A stretch of DNA of 64,000 nt from Actinoplanes sp. N902-109 (GTDB lineage Bacteria; Actinomycetota; Actinomycetes; Mycobacteriales; Micromonosporaceae), in assembly GCF_000389965.1 (NCBI RefSeq), contig NC_021191.1, forward strand, positions 5,519,501 to 5,583,500. The letters run 5' to 3'. Below are positions 16,081-25,150 of the stretch, one piece after another. The position numbers and the translations under genes are program-made. Numbering within the stretch: position 1 is the stretch's first letter; each line of letters opens with the position of its first letter. Below the pieces are notes generated by a model, which had not been told where the DNA came from, searched no databases, and saw nothing but the letters and a program-made list of their open reading frames with translations.

Positions 16081-16657
16081 CGAACGACGTGGTGAGCGCG
16101 AACGGGTCCACCACGGTCACCGGCTCGCGGCGGGCGATCTCCCGGGCGAGCTCGGTTGCCGCCCGGGTGACGCGGGACTGCAGGGCCTCGGCGTAGTCGC
16201 CGCCCCAGTCCTCGGTCGCCGCGAACACCGACGTCGGCACGGTGGCCGCACGCAGGTACGCGAACATCGGCCGGACGGCGTGTTCCAGGGCCAGCGAGTG
16301 CCGGGCGGTGCCGCCGGTCGCTGCCAGCAGCACCGGCTTGTCGGCCAGCGCGTCCTTGTCGAGCACGTCGAAGAACGACTTGAACAGCCCGCTGAACGAG
16401 GCGTTGAAGATCGGGGTCACCGCGATCACGCCGTCGGCGGCCTCGACCGCGTCGAGCACCTCCTTCAGCGCTGCCGGCGCGAACCCGGTGAGCATGTGGT
16501 TCATGATGTCGTGGGCGAGGTCGCGCAGGTCGACGACGCGCAGCTCGAGGTCCGTACCGAAGGATGTGCCGGTGGCCGCCGCCAGCCGGTCGGCCAGCAG
16601 CCTGGTCGACGACGGCTGGCCGAGACCCGCGGAGATCACGACGAGAGTGCGGCTCAT
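16061..16657 (-). CDS. NADPH-dependent FMN reductase (CE1759 family)
   Basis: 198 residues with a flavodoxin-like fold: VVISAGLGQPSSTRLLADRL forms the FMN phosphate loop, TPIFNASFSGLFKSFFDVLD the family's characteristic aromatic segment, and AATGGTARHSLALE a second flavin contact. It supplies reduced FMN. It is the standard partner of the LLM-type monooxygenase family CE1758, encoded immediately upstream and overlapping by four bases (ATGA), so the two form a two-component flavin monooxygenase. The substrate is unknown. The 3' end has been tandemly copied together with its stop codon. Confidence 0.9.
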   Translation of the reverse strand: MSRTLVVISAGLGQPSSTRLLADRLAAATGTSFGTDLELRVVDLRDLAHDIMNHMLTGFAPAALKEVLDAVEAADGVIAVTPIFNASFSGLFKSFFDVLDKDALADKPVLLAATGGTARHSLALEHAVRPMFAYLRAATVPTSVFAATEDWGGDYAEALQSRVTRAATELAREIARREPVTVVDPFALTTSFEDLLAG

Positions 16658-17748
16658 GCGACCGAGACCTCCTTCTCGAGGGAAGCGGCGAGCATCGAGG
16701 CGTGCGTGGGCGCGTCCGGCACGTGGGCCGGCTTGAGCGCGGCGAACTCCTTGCGCAGCACCGGCACGACCTCCTCGCCGAGCAGGTCCAGCTGCTCGAG
16801 CACGGTCTTGAGCGGCAGGCCGGCGTGGTCGACCAGGAACAGCTGACGCTGGTAGTCACCGACGTAGTCGCGGAAGCCCAGGGTACGGTCGATGACCTGC
16901 TGCGGGCTGCCGACGGTCAGCGGCGTCTCACGGGTGAAGTCCTCCAGCGACGGGCCGTGGCCGTACACCGGGGCGTTGTCGAAGTACGGCCGGAACTCCT
17001 TGACCGCGTCCTGACTGTTCCTGCGCATGAAGACCTGCCCACCGAGGCCCACGATGGCCTGGTCGGGGTCGCCGTGGCCGTAGTGGGCGAAGCGCTCGCG
17101 GTACAGCGCGATCATGCGCTGGGTGTGCGAGGCCGGCCAGAAGATGTGGTTGGCGAAGAATCCGTCACCGTAGTAGGCGGCCTGCTCGGCGATCTCGGGG
17201 CTGCGGATCGAGCCGTGCCAGACGAACGGCGGGATGTCGTCGAGCGGGCGCGGGGTCGAGGTGAACGACTGCAGCGGGGTGCGGAACTTGCCCTGCCAGT
17301 CGACCACGTGCTCACGCCACAGCCTGTGCAGCAGCGCGTAGTTCTCGATCGCCAGCGGGATGCCGGCGCGGATGTCCTTGCCGAACCAGGGGTAGACCGG
17401 CCCGGTGTTGCCGCGCCCCATCATCAGGTCGACGCGCCCGCCGGACAGGTGCTGCAGCATCGCGTAGTCCTCGGCGATCTTCACCGGGTCGTTGGTGGTG
17501 ATCAGCGTGGTCGCGGTGCTGAGCAGCAGCGACGAGGTCTGCGCGGCGATGTAGGCCAGCGTGGTGGTGGGCGACGAGGAGAAGAACGGCTCGTTGTGGT
17601 GCTCGCCGAGCGCGAAGACGTCGAGACCGACCTCTTCGGCATGCTTGGCGATGGTCACGACGTTCTTGATCCGCTCGGCCTCGGTCGGCGTCCGGCCGGT
17701 GGTGGGATCGGTGGTGATGTCACTGACGGTGAAGATCCCGAACTGCAT
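16654..17748 (-). CDS. LLM-class flavin-dependent monooxygenase (CE1758 family)
   Basis: 364 residues forming a luciferase-like TIM barrel: QFGIFTVSDITTD at the start, GLDVFALGEHHNEPF, STATTLITTNDPVKIAEDYA, and HLSGGRVDLMMGRGNTGPVYPWFG in the flavin-binding part. It uses reduced FMN from the coupled reductase and oxygen to oxidise an organic substrate. The ATG at 17748 has AGGAG upstream and starts exactly at the barrel's first strand. The upstream DNA holds an AT-rich inverted repeat (17807-17837) likely to bind a repressor. No regulator gene is adjacent, so control in trans is inferred. Confidence 0.9.
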   Translation of the reverse strand: MQFGIFTVSDITTDPTTGRTPTEAERIKNVVTIAKHAEEVGLDVFALGEHHNEPFFSSSPTTTLAYIAAQTSSLLLSTATTLITTNDPVKIAEDYAMLQHLSGGRVDLMMGRGNTGPVYPWFGKDIRAGIPLAIENYALLHRLWREHVVDWQGKFRTPLQSFTSTPRPLDDIPPFVWHGSIRSPEIAEQAAYYGDGFFANHIFWPASHTQRMIALYRERFAHYGHGDPDQAIVGLGGQVFMRRNSQDAVKEFRPYFDNAPVYGHGPSLEDFTRETPLTVGSPQQVIDRTLGFRDYVGDYQRQLFLVDHAGLPLKTVLEQLDLLGEEVVPVLRKEFAALKPAHVPDAPTHASMLAASLEKEVSVA

Positions 17749-18061
17749 GACCCGCTCCTGAGCTCTCCGGTCGGGACCATCGGCCCCGGACTGCCCCGCA
17801 CAACCTCTTTGACTCGGCAATTATTTCATAGTCAAAGACCTGGCGCGAGGCAGTCTGGATCACACCGGCGGCGGCTCAGTTCCTGAGCAGGGCGGCCAGC
17901 AGCGAGACCCGGGTCGCCTCCAGCTGTCAATGCGGGTGGCACCCGGGCGACCCGCGGCGGTACCGATTGACGTTCATCAAAGCATTGAGACAAATACCGA
18001 CGGCCGATGACATCCGCGTGAGTGCCTGCCTACGTTGTGCTGACCCGACCTAGGAGAGTGC
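17749..18061. other. Divergent intergenic region
   Basis: Contains the inverted repeat at 17807-17837 and, further right, a 9-bp inverted repeat (CGGGTCGCC at 17911-17919, complement at 17947-17955). The minus strand between about 17880 and 17930 reads LEATRVSLLAALLRN then a stop, possibly the tail of a lost gene. TAGGAG precedes the start at 18062. Confidence 0.5.
17807..17837. promoter_or_regulatory. Inverted repeat upstream of the monooxygenase gene
   Basis: CTTTGACT and AGTCAAAG, perfect 8-bp arms, enclose a 15-nt AT-rich spacer 59 bp upstream of the monooxygenase start. On the coding strand the spacer contains a TATGAAAT-like -10 element, so a bound repressor would cover the promoter. 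Confidence 0.5.
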
Positions 18062-18952
18062 GTGAAGGTCCGCGAGAAGATCATGGTCACGGCAATCGCC
18101 GGGGGCCTCACCTACTTACTCACGAACGCCACCGGCCAGCCGGAGATCTGGCAGCTCACCATGTCGGTCTTCGTCGGCGGCATCGTGCTGGTAGTGCAGG
18201 TACTGATCGATTTCGACGTCGCCCTCAGCAGGTTCTCGGAGTCTGTCGACCGCCGATTCGCCCAGATCAACGATGCAACCAGCCTGTTCTCGCGGGTCGA
18301 ACGAAGCAGGTTCGCCGACGAGATGGACCGGCTGGTACGTCAGGCCGCGAACATCGACGCTGACGACGTGGTGCTGCGCCGGTTTGCCAACTATGAGATC
18401 GGGCGGCTGAGTCAGCTCTTCGAGGGGTTGCGCAACGGCTGGGCGTTCTACGAGGGCGAGGATCGCGACTGGCTCCTCGACCTGACCGAATGCGCCTATG
18501 AGTCCATCGATGCAACCAGTCTTACCTCGTTCGAGGCGCCGAAGGGCTATGTGGATGAGGGTCAGTTCTGGCTGAGCGATCTGGGTCAGCGCTACCTCGC
18601 CCGCCAACGCCGGGCCGTGAACGAACGCGGCGTACGGATACGACGGCTGTTCCTGCTGGACGACTTCTCCGCGCAGGATGAGGAACGGGTGAAGGAACTG
18701 GTGAAGCCGCACAAGGCGATCGGCGTACAGACCCGCATCCTGCGGCAGTCGGAGATGGACTTTCTCATCCAGCCGGACCTCTACGACTTCATCGTGTTCG
18801 ACGGCCGGGTGAGTTACGAACTGCGGGCGGCGTCGACACTGGGCCCGGATGCACGGCCACTGATCGCCAGCGTGACGCTTGTCGTCGACGCGCGCATCGC
18901 GAACCGGAAAGAACGGTTCGAGGCGTTGTGGAAGGACGCCAAAGATGTCTAG
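18062..18952 (+). CDS. Two-TM membrane protein with cytosolic alpha/beta domain (copy A)
   Basis: 296 residues. Two short hydrophobic segments (about 8-24 and 30-50) anchor a large cytosolic part. That part shares with the copy at 28.9-29.8 kb the motifs YxGEDRxWLLxLT, the stretch around SDLGQRYLARQRRAV, RIRRLFLLDD, and DFIVFDGRVSYE, plus a C-terminal LW. Repeated x-R-R-hydrophobic-Leu/Val-Asp strands recall a phospholipase-D-like fold lacking HKD motifs; this is an inference. GTG 18062 has TAGGAG upstream. Its stop overlaps the stop of the convergent oxidase-like gene in the tetramer CTAG. It is not a named family that I recognise. Together with the neighbouring oxidase it recurs in both copies of the locus. 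Confidence 0.8.
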   Translation: MKVREKIMVTAIAGGLTYLLTNATGQPEIWQLTMSVFVGGIVLVVQVLIDFDVALSRFSESVDRRFAQINDATSLFSRVERSRFADEMDRLVRQAANIDADDVVLRRFANYEIGRLSQLFEGLRNGWAFYEGEDRDWLLDLTECAYESIDATSLTSFEAPKGYVDEGQFWLSDLGQRYLARQRRAVNERGVRIRRLFLLDDFSAQDEERVKELVKPHKAIGVQTRILRQSEMDFLIQPDLYDFIVFDGRVSYELRAASTLGPDARPLIASVTLVVDARIANRKERFEALWKDAKDV

Positions 18953-19905
18953 GTCAGGTCGATGAGCTCAGCGACCCGCTCCGCACAGCCCCAGGACAAC
19001 GTCACACCGGATCCACCGTGCCCGTAGTTGTGCACCACCGGGAAGCCGTCGACGAGTTCCCTTTCCACCCGTACCTTGGCACGCTCAGGGCGCACCCCGA
19101 CCCGGTACTCAAGGATTCGAGCGCGCAGGACCTCCGGACGGATCCGGGCGCACCGGTCGATGATGTGGGCGGCCGTCTCGTCCTCATGCCGGCGGGAGCG
19201 CCCGCTGCGGTCCGCGGTGCCGCCCAGCACCAATTTGTCGCCCTGTGGCAGCAGATAGACCATATCGACTAGACCGTCGGTGTACTCGGCGAAGAACTCC
19301 GAGATTCCCGGGTTATCGACGACCACGAGTTCACCGCGGACGGCTTCGATCTCCGAATCGGTCTTGACCAGTGCGGCGGCGCCGATGCCAGCGCAGTTGA
19401 CCACTGTGCCGGCCTCGTCGAACACTTCCTCCAAATGTTTGATCCGGCCGATGTCGAGGGTCCCGCCCCCGGCCACGAAACGGCCCTCCAGGTAGCTCAA
19501 ATAGACCGGCATGTCGACAACGGGCAGCGTGCAGCGCCAACCGCTCAGGAAGCCACGAGGCAGCTCACCAGCGGGGCAGGCGCGCACCTTCGCCTCCGCG
19601 GGAAAGTCGACGGGCATGGACCGCTCCACGCGACTGGCACCGATACCCGTAACGAAACGCACTCCGGAATGGGGCCCCTGGATCGCGGTCCACTCGTCAT
19701 AGGTCCGGCGGCCCCAGCGCGGGATCTGCGGGTGCTGCGCATAGTCGTGGTCCCATAACGCGCCGGCCGCGGCCGAGGTAGTCTCGGCCGGCAGCTGCGC
19801 AGTCCGGATGAGAACGCGCTTACCGGCTTCGGCCAGCAGGATGCCGGTAGTCAGTCCCGATACACCGGCACCGATGATCACCACGTCCGGTTGTGGCGAA
19901 GTCAT
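18949..19905 (-). CDS. D-amino-acid-oxidase-like FAD oxidoreductase (copy A)
   Basis: 318 residues. The dinucleotide-binding motif is VVIIGAGVSGLTTGILLAEA at the N-terminus, with the DAAO-type TSAAAGALWDHDY loop near 40-55 and RVGVRPERAKVRVERE carrying the substrate-carboxylate Arg of the family. The closing signature is VVHNYGHGGSGVTLSWGCA, an excellent fit to the D-amino-acid oxidase pattern. Such enzymes oxidise D-amino acids or glycine-like amines to imino acids with H2O2 release; the true substrate is unknown. The ATG at 19905 is chosen because the FAD motif follows at once. It is transcribed with the P-loop and 600-aa genes upstream (70-bp gap) and has a paralogue at 30.8-31.8 kb. Confidence 0.88.
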   Translation of the reverse strand: MTSPQPDVVIIGAGVSGLTTGILLAEAGKRVLIRTAQLPAETTSAAAGALWDHDYAQHPQIPRWGRRTYDEWTAIQGPHSGVRFVTGIGASRVERSMPVDFPAEAKVRACPAGELPRGFLSGWRCTLPVVDMPVYLSYLEGRFVAGGGTLDIGRIKHLEEVFDEAGTVVNCAGIGAAALVKTDSEIEAVRGELVVVDNPGISEFFAEYTDGLVDMVYLLPQGDKLVLGGTADRSGRSRRHEDETAAHIIDRCARIRPEVLRARILEYRVGVRPERAKVRVERELVDGFPVVHNYGHGGSGVTLSWGCAERVAELIDLT

Positions 19906-19974
19906 GGCACGAGAGTAGTCGCCACGGACAAGCCGGGGGCCTGCACACGCGGACAATCTGCCGATCGGGGGACA

Positions 19975-20886
19975 TCAGAGCCGATCGTCGTCATCACGCT
20001 GGCGCAATCTTTTGGCCAGATTTTCGAAGGCCGTGACCGTGCGCTGGTTAGCCGTCCGGTGCAGTCGCACGTCGTCATCGGTCAGGAGTTGTTCCTGCCA
20101 CTGCAGGACCGGGTCCAGCGGGATGTCAGCAATTCTCATCGGTGACCCCAGGCCCTTGTGCTCCGCGAGCCGTTTGAGACGGGACTCGCACATCTCCAGC
20201 CAGGCGAGCTGGGCGGTGCTCAACCGCAGATCGTCCGGTGCGGCAGCGGTCGTCCGGACGAAACGCACCGCCTGGCGGAGATTCGCAGGGTCATGCCCCA
20301 GCCGCTCACCGGTCCCGAGGATGCCGTCCTTGCCGTACACCAGACCGTGCGCGGCCACGATGTGCTGGTAGGTCCATCGGTGGAACACCAGCCACCGGAT
20401 GTCCATCCCGGTCAACCTGCGATCGGCGGTGGCCTCCAGTGCGATCTCCACGGCGAACGATCGGCCCGCACTGAGGTCGATGATGACGAGATCGTACTGC
20501 TCGTTCGCCCGCAGAAGCATGTCGGCACAGCGCTGGACCATACGCTCGTCGCTGCGGAACTCGCCGCCGCCCTCGTCCCCCGGGATCAGCACGAGTCGTC
20601 CGGCGCCGCTAGGCCGACGGCGTAGCTCCGGGCGTTCGGAGGCGGTCCATACGTCGATTGCGGTCGGCAGTGGTCCGCCGTGGACGACATGGCTGTGCAG
20701 GCCGTTGCCGTCGGCGGCGCCGACGGGGACATCGGGCAACTGGAAGATGGCTCCGGCGGTCGGCGAGCCGAAGTCGAAGTCGAGGTAGCAGCAGTCACCT
20801 CCGGCCAGCGCGTGCCGGTAAGCCAGGTTCGCCGCGGTCACCGAACGGCCAGTGCCACCTTTGTCGGATGTGGCGAAGACGAACAC
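19975..20886 (-). CDS. SCO2523-type variant P-loop protein (copy A)
   Basis: 303 residues, MinD/ParA-like. The N-terminus VFVFATSDKGGTGRSVTAAN has the deviant Walker A signature Lys, but the second Lys of GK[ST] is Arg. LDFDFGSPTAGAIF replaces the ParA switch I aspartate loop, and LVIIDLSAGRSFAVEIALEA stands for Walker B/switch II. I recognise the family from its name SCO2523 (variant P-loop), one of a set of actinobacterial neighbours without known function. It starts with GTG one base after the stop of the upstream gene, exactly as in copy B (TGA-C-start). It is probably a membrane- or partner-directed nucleotide switch; whether it hydrolyses ATP is open given the Arg. Confidence 0.85.
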   Translation of the reverse strand: MFVFATSDKGGTGRSVTAANLAYRHALAGGDCCYLDFDFGSPTAGAIFQLPDVPVGAADGNGLHSHVVHGGPLPTAIDVWTASERPELRRRPSGAGRLVLIPGDEGGGEFRSDERMVQRCADMLLRANEQYDLVIIDLSAGRSFAVEIALEATADRRLTGMDIRWLVFHRWTYQHIVAAHGLVYGKDGILGTGERLGHDPANLRQAVRFVRTTAAAPDDLRLSTAQLAWLEMCESRLKRLAEHKGLGSPMRIADIPLDPVLQWQEQLLTDDDVRLHRTANQRTVTAFENLAKRLRQRDDDDRL

Positions 20887-20887
20887 G

Positions 20888-22702
20888 TCAGAGCATCCCC
20901 TGCCCGGCTGCCCGGGCCGCGGCCAGCCGGTCGAGTTCACGAAGTGCGTCCTCGGCTAGCGCAATGGCGGTAGCCGGCTTCTCGGCGAGCACGGCATGTG
21001 CACGCCGCAATGTCACCTCGACGGTCACGAGCTGCTGCTGCAGTGCCTCGCTGGAGAGACCCGTCCCCCGGAACAACTCCGCGCGCAGCAGATGGTCAGC
21101 CTCCTTCAGGGTGCTGGTGGCCGTGCGGTGCAGATGGACGCTGTCCGGTGGCCGTCCGCTGACCAGCCTTCCTTGCGCGATCAGGCAGTCGACGACGCGG
21201 CGGGTGTAGAACCAGGAAGGCTGCGGCTGCTGCGGTTCGACCAGATCACCGAAGATGCGGGCCGGCTGGTCCCACAGGCCACGGCCGACTCCATCTTCCA
21301 CCCTGCGGGCGAAAAGATGGTCCCAGAGGTCCTGGGACAGCCGCTCGACGCGCTCCCGAGCGTCGCCGTCGGACAGCAGGCCGGCCAGCCGCAGCGTTTG
21401 ACGGAGCAGCAGCGGTGCGATGTCGGAGACGATCCAACCGGCATCCGCTCCCCCGTTGCTACCACTGCCCCGCAGCGGTTCACGGACGCCAGGACCGTGT
21501 GCGCGGACCACCTGCCGATCATCAATGGTGGCGCGCTCGGTGATACGCACTCGGCGGGCCAGCCGCGCGTACACCTCACCGACCCGGCCCAGGTCGCGCT
21601 GACGCCCTGCACTGACGTGCGCCAGGTCCTGCACCACCATGCCGCCGACCAGCAGGCTGTAGTACTCGTGCTCCAGGCCGTCGGTGGTCCGCCATGGCAG
21701 GTCTTCCAGCGGCCATCGCGCGCCAGAACCGAACGTGGCCAACTTGGCCCAGAACGAGCGGGTCAGTTCCAGTCGAACCCGGAGGTCGTTGGCCAGCTCT
21801 GCCTGAGCCGGTTCGAGCAGGCCCAGTAACCGGGTGCGCTGCGAGATGAGCATCTCGATCGCATCCAGCGCCACGACAGTGAAATACAGGTAAGGTGCCG
21901 GCTCGGCGACGCCGCTTTGCTGCTCACCGACCTGATAGCCGGTCAGAGCGGGGGTGCCGGTGACAACGCCCCAGGACCAGCCACATTCGAACAGCCGGTT
22001 GGGGTTCTGCAGCTCCTCGTTGTCCGTGACGCTCTCGCTCAGGCGTACGTGAATATCGCCCATGACGGTGCGCAGGTCATCGATGACCCGGTCGGCGGCA
22101 GCCCCGTCCTGGTTCGCGCAGCGGACCTGTTCGCGGCCGAACTCGCTGTCGTCAGGAAAGACGTTCACCGCGAAGCTGCGCATCAAGCCGACCATGGCGG
22201 CGGTCAGCCGACGGCTTGCATCGGTGCGCACCTTTTCCAACTCCTCGCGTAGATCCGGCCGGGTCAATGAGCGGCGGAACTCATACAGGAAGGTGAGGGC
22301 CGACAGCATCAGCACCACACTGACCGCGTACGCATCAACGACATACAACTCACGCTGGTGCTGTGCTCCCTGGATGCGAGCACCGCCGGAGAAGACGTGC
22401 GAGCCGTCCTCGGTGGTGTAGGCATCGAGGTATCCGCGCAGCAGTCGCACGATCACCTTGGGGACATCGATGTTGTCGCCGAGCTTGTCCAGTGCCTCCC
22501 GGACATCCCTCGCCGTCAAACTCGGCCGGTCCAGACGCAGATGATCGAGCTCGGTGGCAGGCGCCAGGAGGCACAGCAGTCGTTCGGCGTCACCAACGGA
22601 GTCCCCGCCTCCCGCCCGGCTCCACTGCTGCCAGTCCGGCTGCGAATGTTCAGCGAGCGCACGCCAAACCTGGAGGATCTCGTGCCGGGGTTGAATCTGC
22701 AT
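20888..22702 (-). CDS. SCO2524-type protein of about 600 aa (copy A)
   Basis: 604 residues, largely helical, function unknown. It is clearly paralogous to the protein at 25.2-27.0 kb: both begin MQIQPR, both contain SDAERLLCLLAPATE-like, SRRLTAAMVGLMRSFAVNVF-like, NRLFECGWSWG, RWPLEDLPWRTTDG and GLWDQPA blocks. A single hydrophobic stretch (about 125-140) may be buried rather than membrane-spanning. I recognise it as the SCO2524 family of the SCO2521-2525 neighbourhood. The ATG at 22702 is preceded by AGGTGACG, which is conserved before the paralogue as well. It is the first gene of the leftward set 2524-2523-oxidase. Confidence 0.83.
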   Translation of the reverse strand: MQIQPRHEILQVWRALAEHSQPDWQQWSRAGGGDSVGDAERLLCLLAPATELDHLRLDRPSLTARDVREALDKLGDNIDVPKVIVRLLRGYLDAYTTEDGSHVFSGGARIQGAQHQRELYVVDAYAVSVVLMLSALTFLYEFRRSLTRPDLREELEKVRTDASRRLTAAMVGLMRSFAVNVFPDDSEFGREQVRCANQDGAAADRVIDDLRTVMGDIHVRLSESVTDNEELQNPNRLFECGWSWGVVTGTPALTGYQVGEQQSGVAEPAPYLYFTVVALDAIEMLISQRTRLLGLLEPAQAELANDLRVRLELTRSFWAKLATFGSGARWPLEDLPWRTTDGLEHEYYSLLVGGMVVQDLAHVSAGRQRDLGRVGEVYARLARRVRITERATIDDRQVVRAHGPGVREPLRGSGSNGGADAGWIVSDIAPLLLRQTLRLAGLLSDGDARERVERLSQDLWDHLFARRVEDGVGRGLWDQPARIFGDLVEPQQPQPSWFYTRRVVDCLIAQGRLVSGRPPDSVHLHRTATSTLKEADHLLRAELFRGTGLSSEALQQQLVTVEVTLRRAHAVLAEKPATAIALAEDALRELDRLAAARAAGQGML

Positions 22703-22736
22703 CGGTGTGTCGTCACCTACCGTCCGTAAAGCGCGC

Positions 22737-22767
22737 GGCCCGCCGCACCCGAAGGCGACGGCGGGCC
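22737..22767 (-). terminator. Hairpin after the second chitinase gene
   Basis: Perfect 9-bp GC stem (GGCCCGCCG and complement) with a 13-nt loop, 16 bp beyond the chitinase stop and before the SCO2524-type gene; no clear U tract. Confidence 0.6.
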
Positions 22768-22782
22768 ATCGAGGATCGCGAA

Positions 22783-24079
22783 TCAGCGGCCCTGCAGTGA
22801 CCTCACGTTATCGCCGAACGTCCAGTTTCGGGAACCGTCCCAGTTGGCCGACCAGGTCATCAGGCCCTTGACGCTGCCGCCCAGGCTGTTCCACGACTGC
22901 GACACCAGCGCCGGCATCAGGTATCCGCCGCCCGCGCCGGGCTGCGCAGGAAGACCCGGAACCTGCTTGTCGTACGGAACCCGCACCGTCGTGCCCTGGA
23001 TGGTCAGCCCGCTGTTGAGGCACTGGGTCTGCTTCACGAAGCCCTGCACCGTACCCGCCGCATAGGTGTCACCGGAGCACCCGTACATGCTTCCGTTGTA
23101 GTACTGCATGTTCAGCCACCAGAGCCGCCCGTTGTCCGCGTACTTCTTGATGATGGGCAGGTAGGCGCCCCAGATCGAGCCGTACGTGACGCTGCCGCCG
23201 GTGGCGTACGCGGTCTCCGGGGCCATTGTCAGGCCGAAGTTCGCCAGCATCCGGGCCAGCACGTCGTCGATGATCCGGATGAGGTTGGCCTGCGAGGTGG
23301 ACAGCGTGGCGATGCTGCCACTGCCGGCCAGGCCGGTCTCGATGTCGATGTCGATACCGTCGAAGTTGTACTGCTTGAGGATCGGCACGATCGTGGCGAC
23401 GAAACGGTCGGCCACGGCCGGCGAACTGAGATCGATGCCGGCGGCCGCTCCACTGATGGACATCAGCAGCGTTGCGCCGTTCGCTTTGGCCTGGCACATC
23501 TCGGCCGGGGTGGCGACCTTGATCCCCGGCGTCCATGCCGTCCTGCCAGAGCACCGTGCCGTCCGAGCGGATCACCGGGAAGGCCGCGTTGAGGACGTTG
23601 TAGCCGTGCTGCGTGAGTCGGCTGTCGGTGATCGGGATCCAGCCCAGACCCGGGTGTACGCCGTTGCTCGCGCGGTCCCAGTTCTCCCAGTAGCCGGCGA
23701 GTACCTTGCCCGCTGGCCGCGACTTCACCGCACAGGTGCTTCCCCCGGACGGGGGCGGCGGCGTGGTGGGCGAGTTCGTCGTCGTGGCCGGCGGCGGCGT
23801 CGTTGGCGTCGTGCCGGTGCAGCCACCGAGATCGCGCCACAACGACGGGGTGGATGCCGGATTCCACCCCGCGCCCGGGTACGCCGTGTGCGCAACGAGC
23901 GCCGCATAGAGATGACCCGCGTACGTCTCCTGCGCACCCGCCGCATAGGTGGTGCCTTCCGCCCACGCCGGCGCGGAGCAGGTGACGGTGGCCATGCCCG
24001 CGGGCGCGGCCACCACAGCGGCCCCCACCGCCAGCACCGCGCCGGTGATCATCGACAACAGGACACGACTTCTCCGCAT
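22783..24079 (-). pseudogene. GH18 chitinase with N-terminal CBM5/12, frame broken
   Basis: The ATG at 24079 (GGGAG upstream) opens a signal peptide (RVLLSMITGAVLAVGAAVVA), a CBM5/12 module (WAEGTTYAAGAQETYAGHLY), a Thr/Pro linker and the first GH18 strands (GKVLAGYWENWD). After WQDGMDAG the frame is lost. It resumes one base out as IKVATPAEMCQAKANGATLL, continues through the intact catalytic FDGIDIDIETG and ends at 22783. The shift maps to the C run at 23524-23527, where three bases instead of four would restore one protein of about 430 residues. Either the gene is newly inactivated or the run is a sequencing error. It separates the two copies of the SCO2521-2525-type locus. Confidence 0.85.
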
Positions 24080-24334
24080 GACGGCTCCCGATGCAGCGAC
24101 GACCGGCCGCTTGCTCACATTCTGGTGGTCACCGACCTTTGCGCAAGGGTTGTTAACTAATGGCCTCGTCCCTCCGTCGTGGAAGATGCAGGCTGTCCGT
24201 AAGTGAGGTCCGGTACCTTGGAGTCCACGCCGCACCGAGTACGAGCCGCAAAGCGTCCACCGCTGGAACGGGCGTCCTGCTAGATGCCGCCGACTGCACC
24301 AGCGTTGGCCGTTGTGACCGCCGGAGGAATATTT

Positions 24335-25117
24335 GTGGGAGACCTGACCCAAGCGGCGCAGACCGATCAGAGTGCGGTCTGGGCGCGGATCGGCAACGGC
24401 GATGTCGACTGGGACCACTTCGACTCCGAGGCCTACTTCGCCGGCAATTACGAACACCTTCGCGCAGACGATCGCGAGATCATTCACCAGGTCATCGAAT
24501 TCTTCGAGTCGACAACGTTCCGCGGCGGCATTCACGGTAGAGGCATCGACGTGGGCGCCGGCACCAACCTTTATCCCGCGCTGACGATGCTGCCGCACAC
24601 CGCTGAGATCACTCTGTGGGAGCGCGCTGCCTCCAACATCGACTGGCTACGCGCCCAGATCGTGCACCCACTCGAGTCGTGGTGGCAGTTCTGGCAACCC
24701 ATGGCGACCTCTCACCATGCCTACGGCCGGATCAAGGAACCACTCAACCTGCTGAGCCGCCGCGCGCGGGTGAGCAAGGCGAACCTGTTCCTCCTCCCCA
24801 CCGACTCATACGACATAGGCACGATGTTCTTTGTCGCAGAGTCGATCACGAACCGGACCGACGAGTTTGAGCGGGCCGTCGCAAAATTCGTCGGGTGTCT
24901 GCGTCGTCGCGCGCCGTTCGCCGCCACGTTCATGCGTAATTCCTCCGGTTACACAGTAGGCAACACGTCATTCCCCGCGTGCTCGGTGGATGAGACTGAC
25001 GTCGCGCGGGCTCTCCAGAAAGTTGCGCGCGATGTCACAATCAGATCCGTCCGCAGCTTCGATCTGCGCGAGGGCTACGGCGGCATGATCGTTGCGACTG
25101 GACGCAAGAAGATGTAG
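24335..25117 (+). CDS. SCO2525-type SAM-dependent methyltransferase
   Basis: 260 residues. The SAM site GIDVGAGTNLYPALTML and the strand EITLWERAASNIDWLR resemble the NNMT/PNMT/TEMT class of small-molecule N-methyltransferases. FDSEAYFAGNYEHLRADDRE forms the N-terminal lid, and SYDIGTMFFVAESITNRTDE the region after the active site. I recognise it as the SCO2525 family member of the conserved neighbourhood. GTG 24335 is chosen because GGAGGA sits six bases upstream; an ATG at 24284 lacks this. It is the first gene of the rightward operon and has no second copy in the window. The methyl acceptor is unknown. Confidence 0.86.
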   Translation: MGDLTQAAQTDQSAVWARIGNGDVDWDHFDSEAYFAGNYEHLRADDREIIHQVIEFFESTTFRGGIHGRGIDVGAGTNLYPALTMLPHTAEITLWERAASNIDWLRAQIVHPLESWWQFWQPMATSHHAYGRIKEPLNLLSRRARVSKANLFLLPTDSYDIGTMFFVAESITNRTDEFERAVAKFVGCLRRRAPFAATFMRNSSGYTVGNTSFPACSVDETDVARALQKVARDVTIRSVRSFDLREGYGGMIVATGRKKM

Positions 25118-25150
25118 CGGAACGACCGAACGGCAGGTGACGGTACCCCG

